A model generated the notes under the pieces. That model had not been told where the DNA came from and did not search any database. It worked only from the letters and a program-made list of their open reading frames with translations. DNA of 64,000 bases from Paenibacillus flagellatus (GTDB taxonomy: Bacteria > Bacillota > Bacilli > Paenibacillales > NBRC-103111), in the NCBI RefSeq assembly GCF_003217775.1, contig NZ_QJVJ01000006.1:372001-436000 (forward strand). Direction: 5' to 3'. Made by a program: the position numbers and the translations under genes. How positions within the stretch are numbered: position 1 is the stretch's first letter; every line of letters starts with the position of its first letter. This document shows, in pieces, positions 26,164 through 35,586 of the stretch.

Positions 26164-27033
26164 ATGACCCATTTTCCCATATTCCAGGACAGTCTGCGGT
26201 TGAATACGTTCAAAAAAGGCGAGCTGCCGCTGTTCATTACCCATTATCCCGTCCGCAGCAGCTACCCGAACCATCATCACGAATTTGTGGAAATATCGCT
26301 CGTCACCGAAGGGCAAGGAACGGAAATCGTGAACGGAGCGGAGCATCGGCTGAAGCCCGGCAGCATCTGCCTGCTGCTCCCGTACCATCTGCACGCCTTG
26401 AAGCTGGACGAGGGGAAGCCGCTGCACAAGTTTTGCTGCATGTTCGACATGAACGTGCTGTTCCAGTCGGACTTCGCCGAGGTCGGCCGGTGGCTCGTGA
26501 AGCTGTCCGACGATACGGCGCCGTTCTACGATCTCCCGGCCGGCCCGTTCGAGGCGCTGCGATCCGTTCTGTTCGCGCTCGAAGCGGAGTACGGCTCCGA
26601 GTCGCCGGGCAAGGCGGGCTTCATGCGGATCAAGCTGTTGGAAGCGATTTATTTGTACTTCCGCAACCATCCGGGATTCGCCGCCTTCGACCCGCCCGCC
26701 GCCTCCCGGCCCGGCGAATGGGACATCGTGAAGTACGTCAATACGCATTTTCTCGACGAATCGATCTCGCTCGAGGAGGTCGCGGCCCGGTTCGGCGTCA
26801 GCGTCTTCGCCGTTCGCGGCGCGTTCAAGCGGCTGCTCGGCAAAAACTTTCTCGAATATTTGCACCTGCTGCGCGTCCGCCGGGCGACGAGCCTGCTGAC
26901 CGCCACCGATATGTCGGTAGCCGAAATCGCCTACGACGTCGGCTTCTCCTCTCTACGCTCGTTCACACGCGTCTTCAAGGAGGCGACCGGCGTCAGCGCC
27001 ACGGACTACCGGAAACGTCACAACGAACGATGA
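26164..27033 (+). CDS. AraC-family transcriptional regulator
   Basis: A 289-residue regulator. Residues 25-110 are a cupin-like sensor (SSYPNHHHEFVEIS and GSICLLLPYHLHAL). Residues 190-289 have two helix-turn-helix motifs ending in the AraC signature (VAEIAYDVGFSSLRSFTRVFK). ATG 26164 follows GAGGAGCGAGG. It is divergent from the aminotransferase gene and faces the DUF4838 gene across a terminator. A sugar ligand is likely given the HHH cupin motif, but this is inferred. Confidence 0.88.
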   Translation: MTHFPIFQDSLRLNTFKKGELPLFITHYPVRSSYPNHHHEFVEISLVTEGQGTEIVNGAEHRLKPGSICLLLPYHLHALKLDEGKPLHKFCCMFDMNVLFQSDFAEVGRWLVKLSDDTAPFYDLPAGPFEALRSVLFALEAEYGSESPGKAGFMRIKLLEAIYLYFRNHPGFAAFDPPAASRPGEWDIVKYVNTHFLDESISLEEVAARFGVSVFAVRGAFKRLLGKNFLEYLHLLRVRRATSLLTATDMSVAEIAYDVGFSSLRSFTRVFKEATGVSATDYRKRHNER

Positions 27034-27064
27034 GAGGCTGGCGACAGCCTCGCCAAGCGCGATA

Positions 27065-27097
27065 AGGGGAAGCCGCTTGAAACGGCTTCCCCTCTTT
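27065..27097. terminator. Bidirectional terminator
   Basis: AGGGGAAGCCG/CGGCTTCCCCT, an 11-bp perfect stem with a cttgaaa loop, then CTTTC. It separates the convergent AraC and DUF4838 genes. Confidence 0.75.
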
Positions 27098-27105
27098 CGC
27101 TTGCG

Positions 27106-30100
27106 TTACGGCTGCGGGGCGACGAGCTTGATCGGCTTGAAGTCGGCCGGATTCCATACCGAGCCGCCCGCCCAGCCGTACAGGCCGAGGCCGAGACCGG
27201 TCCGGTGATAGTTCCGGAACAGGAGGCCCATGATCGTCGTATCCGTAGTCGGCGTGACGTTCAGCGTGCTGAACGGGATCGCCTGAATGACGTTCCACCG
27301 GTCGCTCTTGATTTCGGCGGCCGATTCCCATACGCCGTTCCAGGCGGCGGTTTGCTCCGGCCCTTTGTAATCGAGATTGAGCGCCTTCGGGTTCGTCATG
27401 AACGCGTAGTAGGCGTTGCTTCCGCTCGTGCCGTCGGACAAGTACGTCTCGACCGAATCGTCCTTGCCGCTCAGCCACCATTCGTTCGGCGCCGTGTCGC
27501 TGGCGATGATCTTCGTAACGTCCGGGTCGAAGTTCTCGTACCCGACATATAAATACTGGTCGTCCCACAGCAAGTACACTTTCGTCAGAACGGCGGGCAG
27601 CTGCCGCGAAAGCATATCTTTGAAGTACGTAACCGGCGTCTCGACCTTCGTCCAAGGACCGGCGGCGAAATCGAGCGAGCTCATGATCTGCTGCTTCGTG
27701 TACGTCGTCTTCACGGCGTTCGCGGAGACGTTGACCGAATCGCCGGCGATCGCCACCATCCGCTCGAACGTCTCCTTGATCGGACGAATCCGCTCCTTCG
27801 CCTGCGCGTCCGCCAAGGCGTACGCCTCGTCGAGCGCCTGCTGCGCCGCGTCCTTGATGCCCGCTACGAGGACGTATTGGCGGACAAGCGTTTCCCCGCT
27901 CGTCGCCCAGCTTTGCTGCGCCTCGTCGTATTGCCAGCCCTGCTCGATCAAGTCGTAGTAGCGGGCCATCGGCTCGGCCGCCGCCCCGTACGCTTTCGCG
28001 ATAAATTCCGCCTTCAGCGCCTCGATGTCTTCGTCCGGGTTCCAGAACAGCTTGTTGAACAGCCAATATTGGAGCGCATTGACGCCCCACGCCTCGTTCC
28101 CCGCATCGACGGTCGTTTCCGGCAGTACGCCGAGAATGCCCAGCTCGCGGTAATATCGCATATCCGCCTGAACCTTCTCCGCGATCGGACGTTCGTAGGC
28201 GCTCGAAGGGAAGCTTCCGTAATAATTGTACACGACGATGTTTTTCGTCTTCTGCGCCCACGCCTTCAGCTTCTCGTTGTACGCATAGTTCGGGTTGCTG
28301 GCGTCCGTCGTGTTGATCGGCTTCCGTGCGTCCTCATACAGCGGCGCGTAGACGATGACGATGTTGTCTTCCAGCTCGAGCTTCGGCGGCGTGTCCGTGA
28401 ACGTATAAGCGTAAGAGACCACTTTCGCGTCCGGGTAAGCCGTCTTTACTTCCCGGGCCACCTTGTTCAGGAAGGCGAAGAAGACGGTCGACCGGTAAGC
28501 CGGGTCGTCAGGCTGCACGACAACGCCATCCTCCGTGACGAAAGGCTGCTCGCTAAGCTCGCCCTGATTGAAGTTGGAGTTATCGTTGATGCCGATGCCG
28601 ATATATTCGGCTCCCGTGCGGGCGATCAAATCTTTCGCCCGTCCCGCGATGACGCCGGGGACGTCGGGGTGGTAAAAGTTGATCTGCGTCGAATCCGAAA
28701 GCGGCACATATTTGCCGTCCTTCATGTTGTAATAGTCCGGATGGGCCGCGAAATATTCGTCATTCGGCAGCCAGAAGGACAGGTTGTGGCCGAGCATGAC
28801 CGGCGTCAGGCCGGTCGCCTCGAACCGGCTCCACAGCAGCCGATTGCCGGGCTCCGCCATTTTGGCGTTGTTTTTGTTGCGGGCCAGCATCACTTCGGTG
28901 GCGTAGTCCCCGTGTCCTTCGCCGTTCGCCCCGCTGCCGGTCGTCATCCAGCCGCGCACCTTCAAAGGCGACTTCTCGGCGTAGTTCGTCTTGCTCAAAG
29001 CAATGGTCGATTGCGGCTCGAACAACGTGCCCGTCCCGGACGCCCGCGTCCACAAGACGCCGGCGTTTTCCTCGAGGAAGTCGTAGACGCCGTTCAGCAC
29101 GCCCCTTGGCTCGTCTCCCGCGATATAGACTTTTTTCCCGGATTTATGGACCGCAAACCCGTCGGAGCCTTCCAAATAACCGGCATAGTCGGCGTATACG
29201 TCCAAGGTGACGGACAGCCGGTCCGTCGTCGTCAGGACGATCCGCAGACGGTCGTCGGCCGGGCCGGTCGGCACGACGGGAGGCGGACCGGACGGACCGT
29301 CGGCTCCGGTCTCCACCTCGACGAGCGAGATGTCGTCGATCAAGAGCGACTGGGCGTTGTCGGTATGGGAGAAGACGAGCCAGTTGAACTCGTACGTCGT
29401 GTCCGCCCGCTGTACGTACGTCATTTCGTAACGCTGCCAAGACGTCGTCACGTTAACCGTTTGCGCATACGTCGCCTTCGTCGTGCTCGGCGCGACCATT
29501 TCGCGCACTTGCATTTGCGCCGTCCCGGATTTGGAGCCTTTCATCCAGGCGGAAAGCTTGTACGTTTTCCCCGGCTGCAGGACGATCGACTGAGTCGTCC
29601 GCACAGTTCCCCTTTTCAGCTGCAGCGCGCTGATCCCGCTGTGCGCGTCCGTGCTGGGCGCGCTCGTCGTCGAATACCAGCCGTCCTTGATCGACAGCTC
29701 GAAGCCGGGGTTGATCAGCAAATTCCGGTTCAGCTCGATCGAGAGCTTGAGCGGGTCCGCCGGAACGCCGTCGACGGTAGGCTGGAGCAGCAGCTCGTAG
29801 ACGCCGTCCGGCGTCGAGGACGGCACGTACACCGATCCGGTGACGCTGCCCGCTTGCTTCCGCCCGAGCGAGAAGCCCGGATTCAGGGCGACGTCGAACG
29901 GGTTGCCGGGAACCGGCGCGACGTAGACGGCTTTCGTAACCCCGGTATTGTTGACGAAGTCGACGGAAAACGGATAATTGCCGCTTTTCCGCAGCTTCAG
30001 CTCGCTTTGCTGCAAATAGACGCTGGTTGCCCCGGCATCGAGATCGCCGCGGTAGATCGGCAGCTCGGCGCCGCCGACCGCCTTCAGCGTGCTCTGCAGC

Positions 30101-30432
30101 TCTTGCGCCGCGTACAGCTCCATGTCGGAAGCGTCGGGCGATACGATAATATCCGCGCGCGGCGTACCGTTGTCGATAAGCAGCGCGTCCTTATCCGAGC
30201 CTTTCCCGGGTTTGTCCGGCTTGCCCGGCTTATCCGGTTTGTCCGGCTTGCCGGGCTTATCCGGTTTGCCGGGCTTGTCGGGCTTCTTGCCCGCCGTATC
30301 GAACGCGATGTTACCGCTTACATTTTTTGGTGTTCTTTCCTCGCCATAGGCGGCTTGGCCGGTGGGCATGGCGATGGCGGCGGCCAGCAGGCAGACGGCG
30401 ATCGCCCGCGACCATAATCGTCCCGCTTTCAT
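27106..30432 (-). CDS. Secreted DUF4838 carbohydrate-active-like protein with CBM modules
   Basis: A 1108-residue exported protein. The signal peptide spans residues 1-28. A Pro/Lys/Asp linker (KPDKPG repeats) lies at 49-77. An alpha-glucuronidase-N-like segment follows (LYAAQELQSTLKAVGGAELPIY). A CBM4/9-like domain starts at NLLINPGFE near residue 240. The DUF4838 core spans roughly 430-800, with EENAGVLW and AEYIGIGINDNSN. Residues 890-1108 resemble a CBM9/DOMON-like module (YLLWDDQYLYVGYENFD). It probably acts on polysaccharide outside the cell. A promoter with an overlapping LacI-type operator lies upstream. DUF4838 catalysis is not established. Confidence 0.83.
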   Translation of the reverse strand: MKAGRLWSRAIAVCLLAAAIAMPTGQAAYGEERTPKNVSGNIAFDTAGKKPDKPGKPDKPGKPDKPDKPGKPDKPGKGSDKDALLIDNGTPRADIIVSPDASDMELYAAQELQSTLKAVGGAELPIYRGDLDAGATSVYLQQSELKLRKSGNYPFSVDFVNNTGVTKAVYVAPVPGNPFDVALNPGFSLGRKQAGSVTGSVYVPSSTPDGVYELLLQPTVDGVPADPLKLSIELNRNLLINPGFELSIKDGWYSTTSAPSTDAHSGISALQLKRGTVRTTQSIVLQPGKTYKLSAWMKGSKSGTAQMQVREMVAPSTTKATYAQTVNVTTSWQRYEMTYVQRADTTYEFNWLVFSHTDNAQSLLIDDISLVEVETGADGPSGPPPVVPTGPADDRLRIVLTTTDRLSVTLDVYADYAGYLEGSDGFAVHKSGKKVYIAGDEPRGVLNGVYDFLEENAGVLWTRASGTGTLFEPQSTIALSKTNYAEKSPLKVRGWMTTGSGANGEGHGDYATEVMLARNKNNAKMAEPGNRLLWSRFEATGLTPVMLGHNLSFWLPNDEYFAAHPDYYNMKDGKYVPLSDSTQINFYHPDVPGVIAGRAKDLIARTGAEYIGIGINDNSNFNQGELSEQPFVTEDGVVVQPDDPAYRSTVFFAFLNKVAREVKTAYPDAKVVSYAYTFTDTPPKLELEDNIVIVYAPLYEDARKPINTTDASNPNYAYNEKLKAWAQKTKNIVVYNYYGSFPSSAYERPIAEKVQADMRYYRELGILGVLPETTVDAGNEAWGVNALQYWLFNKLFWNPDEDIEALKAEFIAKAYGAAAEPMARYYDLIEQGWQYDEAQQSWATSGETLVRQYVLVAGIKDAAQQALDEAYALADAQAKERIRPIKETFERMVAIAGDSVNVSANAVKTTYTKQQIMSSLDFAAGPWTKVETPVTYFKDMLSRQLPAVLTKVYLLWDDQYLYVGYENFDPDVTKIIASDTAPNEWWLSGKDDSVETYLSDGTSGSNAYYAFMTNPKALNLDYKGPEQTAAWNGVWESAAEIKSDRWNVIQAIPFSTLNVTPTTDTTIMGLLFRNYHRTGLGLGLYGWAGGSVWNPADFKPIKLVAPQP
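30202..30288 (-). repeat. Tandem KPDKPG-coding repeat
   Basis: Near-identical 9- and 18-base units encode a 29-residue Pro/Lys/Asp/Gly linker after the signal peptide. Such linkers are common cell-wall spacers. This is protein-coding low complexity, not a CRISPR. Confidence 0.7.
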
Positions 30433-30543
30433 GAATGATCATCCTCCGTTTCGTGGATTATCCGAACGTTGCGGCCTTTCGGCATGCCGGATTACCGGGG
30501 CGTTCCGGTTTTCAGAATCGGAAATGCGGCCCTCCCTTCTTTT

Positions 30544-30557
30544 TTTACTCGTGTAAA
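30544..30557. promoter_or_regulatory. LacI-type operator O1
   Basis: The palindrome TTTACTCGTGTAAA lies about 10-20 bases downstream of the expected start point of the DUF4838 promoter, where a bound repressor would block elongation. Confidence 0.65.
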
Positions 30558-30571
30558 CAAAAGACGATTTT

Positions 30572-30601
30572 ACTATAAACAAATCGACGGCCGCTTGACA
30601 A
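30572..30601 (-). promoter_or_regulatory. Promoter of the DUF4838 gene
   Basis: On the minus strand, TTGTCA (30596-30601), an 18-base spacer and TATAGT (30572-30577). Confidence 0.6.
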
Positions 30602-30628
30602 CCGTTTTTTTCGTTTTGAAGCAAATAA

Positions 30629-30642
30629 TTTACTGGTGTAAA
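30629..30642. promoter_or_regulatory. LacI-type operator O2
   Basis: TTTACTGGTGTAAA differs from O1 by one base and is centred 85 bases away, close to eight helical turns, which would allow looping. It ends 20 bases before the lacI -35 box. Confidence 0.65.
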
Positions 30643-30662
30643 TTTCATGCCGCGCCGTTCGC

Positions 30663-30691
30663 TTGACATTGCGGGCGCCCCCCGATATCGT
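30663..30691 (+). promoter_or_regulatory. Promoter of the lacI gene
   Basis: A perfect -35 TTGACA (30663-30668), 17 bases, then TATCGT as a weak -10. Confidence 0.5.
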
Positions 30692-30722
30692 GAAGGTACA
30701 CGAACTTCGAGGGAGAATCCGC

Positions 30723-31727
30723 ATGGTTACGAGAGACGATGTGGCCAGACGCGCCGGCGTATCCGTCGCCGTCGTATCTTACGTCATCAACAATAAGGCG
30801 GTCGTGAAGGAAGCGACCCGGCAAAAGGTGCTGCAGGCGATCCGGGAGCTCGGGTACAACCCGAACTTGACGGCGCGCAGCCTGAAAACGAAACGAACGA
30901 ACCAAATCGGGGTGCTGTTCAACAACATCGGCAACTCGTTCGAAACGGGGATCGCCCTCGGACTGGAGCAGAAGGCGCGCGAATACGGGCAATCGCTCAT
31001 TTTCCAAACGTTCGCTCCCGAGGAAGAGGACAATTTGAAAATGATATTCATGGGCCGGACGGATGCGATCATCGCGTTCGGACAAAGCTTGAAGACGGAG
31101 ACGGTCGACCATTTCGCAAAAGTGGGCGTCCCCCTCTTCTCGATCATGACGCCGGAGCTTCGCCACGAGTCGGTGCCGTTCGTCGACATCGACTGGCTGG
31201 CGGCTTACGGCAAGCTGGCCGACCACCTCGCCGGTCTCGGCCATAAGCGGATCGGCTTCATGGGCAACCGGTTGCGCGAAAAGCATCACGACGTCCGCCT
31301 CCGTTTCCTCCGCCGGGCGCTCGAAGCCCGCGGGCTCGAGTTTCGCGACGAGTGGCTGCTGCGCGGTACCTTCGGCACGCTGGAATCGGCCTATGACGCG
31401 ATGTCCAACCGGTTGGCCGAAGGGGACGAGCTGCCGTTCACCGCGATCGTCTGCGCGAACGACCTAATGGCGATCGGCGTGCTGTCCGCCTGCCGGGACC
31501 GCGGCTTGTCCGTTCCGGATCGGCTGTCGATCGCCTCCAGCGAAGATATTTTGATGGCGAGCCATACGTCTCCCGCCATCACGACGATCCATTACCCCCG
31601 GCGCAGAATCGGCTACGCCACCGTGGACGCGATCGTAGCGCATTTGAAAAACGGGACTCCGCTCGAGAGCTTCGCGGCGGATTACGAGATCGTCATTCGG
31701 CAATCGACCGGACGAGCCCGCGACTAA
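30723..31727 (+). CDS. LacI-family transcriptional regulator
   Basis: A 334-residue repressor. The N-terminal HTH begins DVARRAGVSVAVVSYVINN and ends with the hinge helix NLTARSLKTKRT. The periplasmic-binding-like core follows from IGVLFNN, with FTAIVCANDLMAIGV as the conserved sugar-binding segment. ATG 30723 follows GAGGGAG by eight bases. The Tyr/Asn-Leu contacts of the recognition helix fit a palindromic operator. Two TTTACnsGTGTAAA operators lie upstream and two more before phyH, so it probably represses itself, the DUF4838 gene and phyH until a sugar is present. Confidence 0.9.
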   Translation: MVTRDDVARRAGVSVAVVSYVINNKAVVKEATRQKVLQAIRELGYNPNLTARSLKTKRTNQIGVLFNNIGNSFETGIALGLEQKAREYGQSLIFQTFAPEEEDNLKMIFMGRTDAIIAFGQSLKTETVDHFAKVGVPLFSIMTPELRHESVPFVDIDWLAAYGKLADHLAGLGHKRIGFMGNRLREKHHDVRLRFLRRALEARGLEFRDEWLLRGTFGTLESAYDAMSNRLAEGDELPFTAIVCANDLMAIGVLSACRDRGLSVPDRLSIASSEDILMASHTSPAITTIHYPRRRIGYATVDAIVAHLKNGTPLESFAADYEIVIRQSTGRARD

Positions 31728-31897
31728 GGCGGGTCTTGTCACAAAAATGACAACATTGCGGCATAAAAGTGTCGGTTTGCTGCATACCGGGTCGCCGCGG
31801 TCCGGTGGTAAACTGAAAGGTAACGCACACCCGTGAAGCACGCGCGTAACGTGAAGCGTGCGCCTACCCAACCCTATGACGGAAGGTGACCGATGCC

Positions 31898-33442
31898 ATG
31901 ACACGCGACAAGCTGACCGTGCTCGTCGTCGACGACGAGCTGCCGCTGCGCCAGGAGCTGCGGCTGTTCCCGTGGGAGTCGCACGGCTTCGAGCTTGCCG
32001 GCGAAGCGGAGAACGGCGAGGAGGCGCTCCGGTTCATTCGCGATTTCTCGCCGGATATCGTCGTTACGGATATTACGATGCCGGTGATGGACGGACTCGA
32101 GCTGTTCCGCGCGGTCAAGGAAGAGCAGCCGGACATTCCGTTCATCCTGCTCACCTGCCATTCCGAATTCGACTATGCCCGAGAAGCGGTACGGCTCGGC
32201 GCCGCCGATTATTTGATCAAGGTCATGATGGAGCCCGCCGATTTGGAGCGGGCGCTGCTCAAGGCGAAGGACGCCATTCTGCGCGGCCGGTCGATCCGCA
32301 GCGGCGAGATCGAGGAGCGCCGGTGGGAACGGTCGAGGGCGATGGCGCGGATCGCGTCCGCCCCCGCGGCCGACGGCGCGGACTTGGAGGCGGTTCTCTC
32401 CGAATCGTTCGGTCTCTCGCTTCCGGTGACGCTCGCTTCGGTCCACGTGGAAGCGAAGCGCGAAAGCCGGCATCTCGCGAAGCGGGAGGTCGAAGCGATG
32501 CTGACGGCGCTGGAGCGGCCGCATTCCCCGTTCTCGTGGCTTCCCGCCGAAGACGGCGTCTATTTGCTCGTGTTCGATCAGGAGGCGAGTCGTCCCGCCT
32601 ATATTCGGGACGCGTTGGAAACGCTTACGAAAAAAATGGCCGACGAGCTGACCGAGCGGCTTTCGTTTTTGGGCGAGCCGGCCGCGCTGTACGCGATTTT
32701 GGGAGAGCCCGTCAAACAGCCGGAGCAATTCCAGGACGTCTATCGCTCGGTCGTCCGCGCCTATCCGCTCCGGTTCTACGATCCCGCCGGCCTCGTCTTC
32801 CTCTCGAAATCGTCCCCGTTCCCGGAGAAGCCGGACGAGGCGGCCGTCGCCGACATGGCGGGCAAGCTGCGCCGCGTCAAGGGCAACCGTCCCAAGCTGG
32901 CCGAGCTGCTGCGCGTCGAGCTGCCCCGTTGGGCCGTCAAGTACGGCGTCTCCCCCGACGCGCTCAAAGGCCTCGTTACCGAGTGGCGGCACGAGTGGCT
33001 CGAGCATGCCGACGATTCGGTCCGGCTGTCCGCCGGCGTGAAGGAAATCGCCGACGCCGGATCCGTCGAGGAGCTCGTCGCCGTCCTCGTGCGCGAGCTC
33101 GAGTCGGAATCCGGCCAGCGGCGCAAGACGCGCAAAGAAATCGCCGACGCCAAACGGTATATCGACGAGCATCTGAACCAGCCGCTGACGCTGGCGCGCG
33201 TCGCCGAGCACGTGAGCCTCAGCCCCGCTTATTTGAGCCGACTGTTCCGCGACGAGACGGGCGTCTCGTTCCACGACCATATCACGCGAAGCCGGATGGA
33301 GCGGGCCGTCCGGCTGCTGCAGACGACCTCGCTGCGGGTGTACGAGGTGGGCATTGCGGTCGGCATTCCGAGCTACCGCTACTTCGCCTCGACGTTCCGC
33401 GAATATACCGGGGTCCCTCCGACCGAATACCGAAAAGGATGA
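31898..33442 (+). CDS. YesN-type response regulator (REC-AraC HTH)
   Basis: A 514-residue response regulator. The receiver domain spans residues 5-125 with phosphoacceptor Asp58 (IVVTDITMP); the switch lysine lies in ADYLIKVMM. A 250-residue middle region is typical of the YesN group. The last 100 residues are an AraC HTH (LARVAEHVSLSPAYLSRLFR). ATG 31898 has GAAGG 11 bases upstream; a GTG four codons earlier lacks a site. Its stop overlaps the possible ATG of the kinase gene as ATGA. It likely controls the ABC importer downstream. Confidence 0.88.
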   Translation: MTRDKLTVLVVDDELPLRQELRLFPWESHGFELAGEAENGEEALRFIRDFSPDIVVTDITMPVMDGLELFRAVKEEQPDIPFILLTCHSEFDYAREAVRLGAADYLIKVMMEPADLERALLKAKDAILRGRSIRSGEIEERRWERSRAMARIASAPAADGADLEAVLSESFGLSLPVTLASVHVEAKRESRHLAKREVEAMLTALERPHSPFSWLPAEDGVYLLVFDQEASRPAYIRDALETLTKKMADELTERLSFLGEPAALYAILGEPVKQPEQFQDVYRSVVRAYPLRFYDPAGLVFLSKSSPFPEKPDEAAVADMAGKLRRVKGNRPKLAELLRVELPRWAVKYGVSPDALKGLVTEWRHEWLEHADDSVRLSAGVKEIADAGSVEELVAVLVRELESESGQRRKTRKEIADAKRYIDEHLNQPLTLARVAEHVSLSPAYLSRLFRDETGVSFHDHITRSRMERAVRLLQTTSLRVYEVGIAVGIPSYRYFASTFREYTGVPPTEYRKG

Positions 33443-33447
33443 AGCCG

Positions 33448-35178
33448 ATGCTGCGATGGTTCCGAAGCTGGAGCATGGCCACGAAGCAGTTTTTGCTTCT
33501 GTTCCTCGTGACGTTCGTCTTGTTCGCCGTTCTGGCCGCAAGCAATTACAATCGCGCGGTCGAGCTGTTCCGCAGCCGCATCGTCGACGATGCGGCCACG
33601 CTCATGAACCGGACGAACCAATTTCTCGACTCGTATCTCGACAACGGGCAAAACATCCTGATGCTTCTCTCCACCCGAACCGACATGCTCGCCTCGTCGG
33701 AGGAGAAGGACATCACCGACTTTTTGCGGACGACCGCGGAGACGAACCTGAACCTCGTCAAGACGCTGTACATCGTGCGCACCGACGGCAAAGTGTTCAG
33801 CAGCTCCCAGGTGTTCTACGAAGTGCTCGGCAACCCGGCTCTGCCCAAGCTGGTCGAGCAGGCCCTGCCGAACTACTCCGCGATGGTGAGCCAGCCCTAC
33901 GTCTCGCCGCAGTCGGGCCGAACCGTCGCCATCGCCCGCCCGATGCTGGACAAGCGCAACGAGCGGGTCGGCGTCGCCGTCGTCGAGCTCGATCTGGACC
34001 GGCTGTACCGGAAGCTGGTCGAGTTCTCTCCGCCGGACCAAACGTTCGTCCTGCTGTCCGACAAAGGCCGGCTCGTCCTGCACGACGGCGCATCCGGCCT
34101 GCTGCCCGGCCGGGAAAGCGGCTACCGCACCGAGCTGTCCGACGAGCTCGTCGCCTCGTTCAACGACCTGTCCATCGGCACGGACCGGTACGAAGGTCCG
34201 GCCGGGCCTCTCGTGACGCTGCGGTCGGGACAAAACCGGCTCGGCTGGTCGCTCATCCTGTTCATGAAGGAGAGCTACTTTTACCAAGGACTCTCCGATT
34301 TGAACGACAACTACAAGACGGCGGGAGCGGCCATGTTCGTGGCGCTGCTGCTTGCGGCGTTCGTCATGTCCCGCTTCGCGACGCGGCCGATCCGGATGCT
34401 CGCGCTGCGGATGGACCGGGTGAACGACATGGTCGTCGTCCCGTCGATCACCGTTCGGCGCGAAGACGAGATCGGACGGCTCGCGCGAAGCTTTAATGCG
34501 ATGATGGAGCGCATCCGCGGCCTGCTCGACGAGACGAAGCGGATGGAGACGCGCAAGAAGGAGCTCGAGCTGAAGGTGCTGCAAAGCCAAATCTCGCCGC
34601 ATTTTCTGTACAATACGCTCGCCTGCATCGGAAGCTTGGCGCGGCAGCAGCGCACCGACGAGGTCGGCGCCACGATCCGCGCGCTCGTCGGCGTGCTCAA
34701 GCTCACGTTCGACCGGACGTCGGAATTCGTCCGCGTCGAGGAGGAGCTGGAGGCGCTGCGCCAATACGTGCTGATCCAGAAGACGCGATACGGCGATAAG
34801 TTCCGGTTCGAGTGCGACGTCGAGGGGGGAGCGCTCGGCCTCAAGGTGTTGAAGCTGACGCTGCAGCCGATCGTGGAGAACGCGATTTTCCACGGCATCC
34901 TCCCCGCCTCCGGCCAAGGCGACATTCGCGTCCGCGGCACCGTCCGCGGCGGCGTGCTCCGGTTCGTCGTCCGCGACAACGGGGTCGGCATGAAGCCGGG
35001 TCTCGCCGGACCTCCCGCGCACGCCGCGAAGGAACGGTTCACCGGCATCGGCATGACGAACGTGCACGAGCGGATCCGGCTCCGCTACGGCGAGCCGTAC
35101 GGCCTCCGCTTCCGGAGCGTGCGGCATGCGGGGACCGTCGTCGTCCTGACGCTGCCGGCCGTGAGTGCGGCGGAGTAG
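33448..35178 (+). CDS. YesM-type sensor histidine kinase
   Basis: A 576-residue membrane kinase. The first TM segment is residues 14-30, an extracellular Cache-like sensor spans about 35-285, the second TM is near 295-315, then HAMP (FATRPIRMLALRMD). The phosphoacceptor His385 lies in QISPHFLYNTLA, typical of the His_kinase (LytS/YesM) family. The HATPase domain has VENAIFHG and DNGVGM. ATG 33448 follows AAAAGGA by eight bases; ATG 33439, overlapping the regulator's stop as ATGA, is the alternative. It should phosphorylate the YesN-type partner just upstream in response to an external carbohydrate. Confidence 0.88.
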   Translation: MLRWFRSWSMATKQFLLLFLVTFVLFAVLAASNYNRAVELFRSRIVDDAATLMNRTNQFLDSYLDNGQNILMLLSTRTDMLASSEEKDITDFLRTTAETNLNLVKTLYIVRTDGKVFSSSQVFYEVLGNPALPKLVEQALPNYSAMVSQPYVSPQSGRTVAIARPMLDKRNERVGVAVVELDLDRLYRKLVEFSPPDQTFVLLSDKGRLVLHDGASGLLPGRESGYRTELSDELVASFNDLSIGTDRYEGPAGPLVTLRSGQNRLGWSLILFMKESYFYQGLSDLNDNYKTAGAAMFVALLLAAFVMSRFATRPIRMLALRMDRVNDMVVVPSITVRREDEIGRLARSFNAMMERIRGLLDETKRMETRKKELELKVLQSQISPHFLYNTLACIGSLARQQRTDEVGATIRALVGVLKLTFDRTSEFVRVEEELEALRQYVLIQKTRYGDKFRFECDVEGGALGLKVLKLTLQPIVENAIFHGILPASGQGDIRVRGTVRGGVLRFVVRDNGVGMKPGLAGPPAHAAKERFTGIGMTNVHERIRLRYGEPYGLRFRSVRHAGTVVVLTLPAVSAAE

Positions 35179-35237
35179 TTTGCTCTATCCCAAATATGGC
35201 AGCGGAGATGTGCGGACAGCAAAGCGGCTGACTTGAG

Positions 35238-35342
35238 AGCAATGCGTTAGCATTGCTTGCTTCGGAAGCATTCGCTTTAAAATCGAGTTCTAACCGCTAC
35301 TATTAAAAGAAGAACTCGATTAAAAGAAGAACTCGATTTTAA
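35238..35342. repeat. Cluster of hairpins and tandem/inverted repeats
   Basis: AGCAATGC/GCATTGCT (35238-35257) and TGCTTC/GAAGCA (35258-35270) are adjacent perfect hairpins. TTAAAATCGAGTTCT (35277-35291) is inverted at 35328-35342. Two perfect tandem copies of a 17-base unit starting TTAAAAGAAGAAC fill 35303-35336. The 408-base gap 35179-35586 otherwise contains a terminator and a promoter and no gene. It resembles a mobile or dispersed intergenic element. Confidence 0.6.
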
Positions 35343-35415
35343 CGGAAGGGGAGCGCATTCCGCTGCTCCATGCCTTCCTTCACTTCGTCTCCTCATCGAC
35401 TTTCCTGACAGCCTC

Positions 35416-35442
35416 AGCGTGCCCTCCCGGCACGCTTTTTTT
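35416..35442 (+). terminator. Terminator after the YesM-type kinase gene
   Basis: AGCGTGCC/GGCACGCT, 8-bp perfect stem with loop ctccc, followed by seven T. Confidence 0.88.
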
Positions 35443-35498
35443 GTCGGAATACGGCCTAATTTCGCAAGATCGCTGCATAGTGCGCCCGCTTCCCCGGT

Positions 35499-35507
35499 TG
35501 CTATAAT
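35499..35507 (+). promoter_or_regulatory. Extended -10 promoter of the ABC importer operon
   Basis: TGCTATAAT is a consensus extended -10 box; no good -35 is visible. It lies 80 bases before the first permease start. Confidence 0.5.
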
Positions 35508-35586
35508 ACGAATTGTCAAATTGAAAGCGCAACCAAAGAACGGAAGGCCGTGCAAGGCCGCCCGAAGGAAGGAAGAGGTAAGCCGA

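Noticed and set aside
30202-30288. Short tandem repeats as a CRISPR array
   Set aside because: The repeats have no spacers and are in frame, coding for a KPDKPG linker in a secreted protein.
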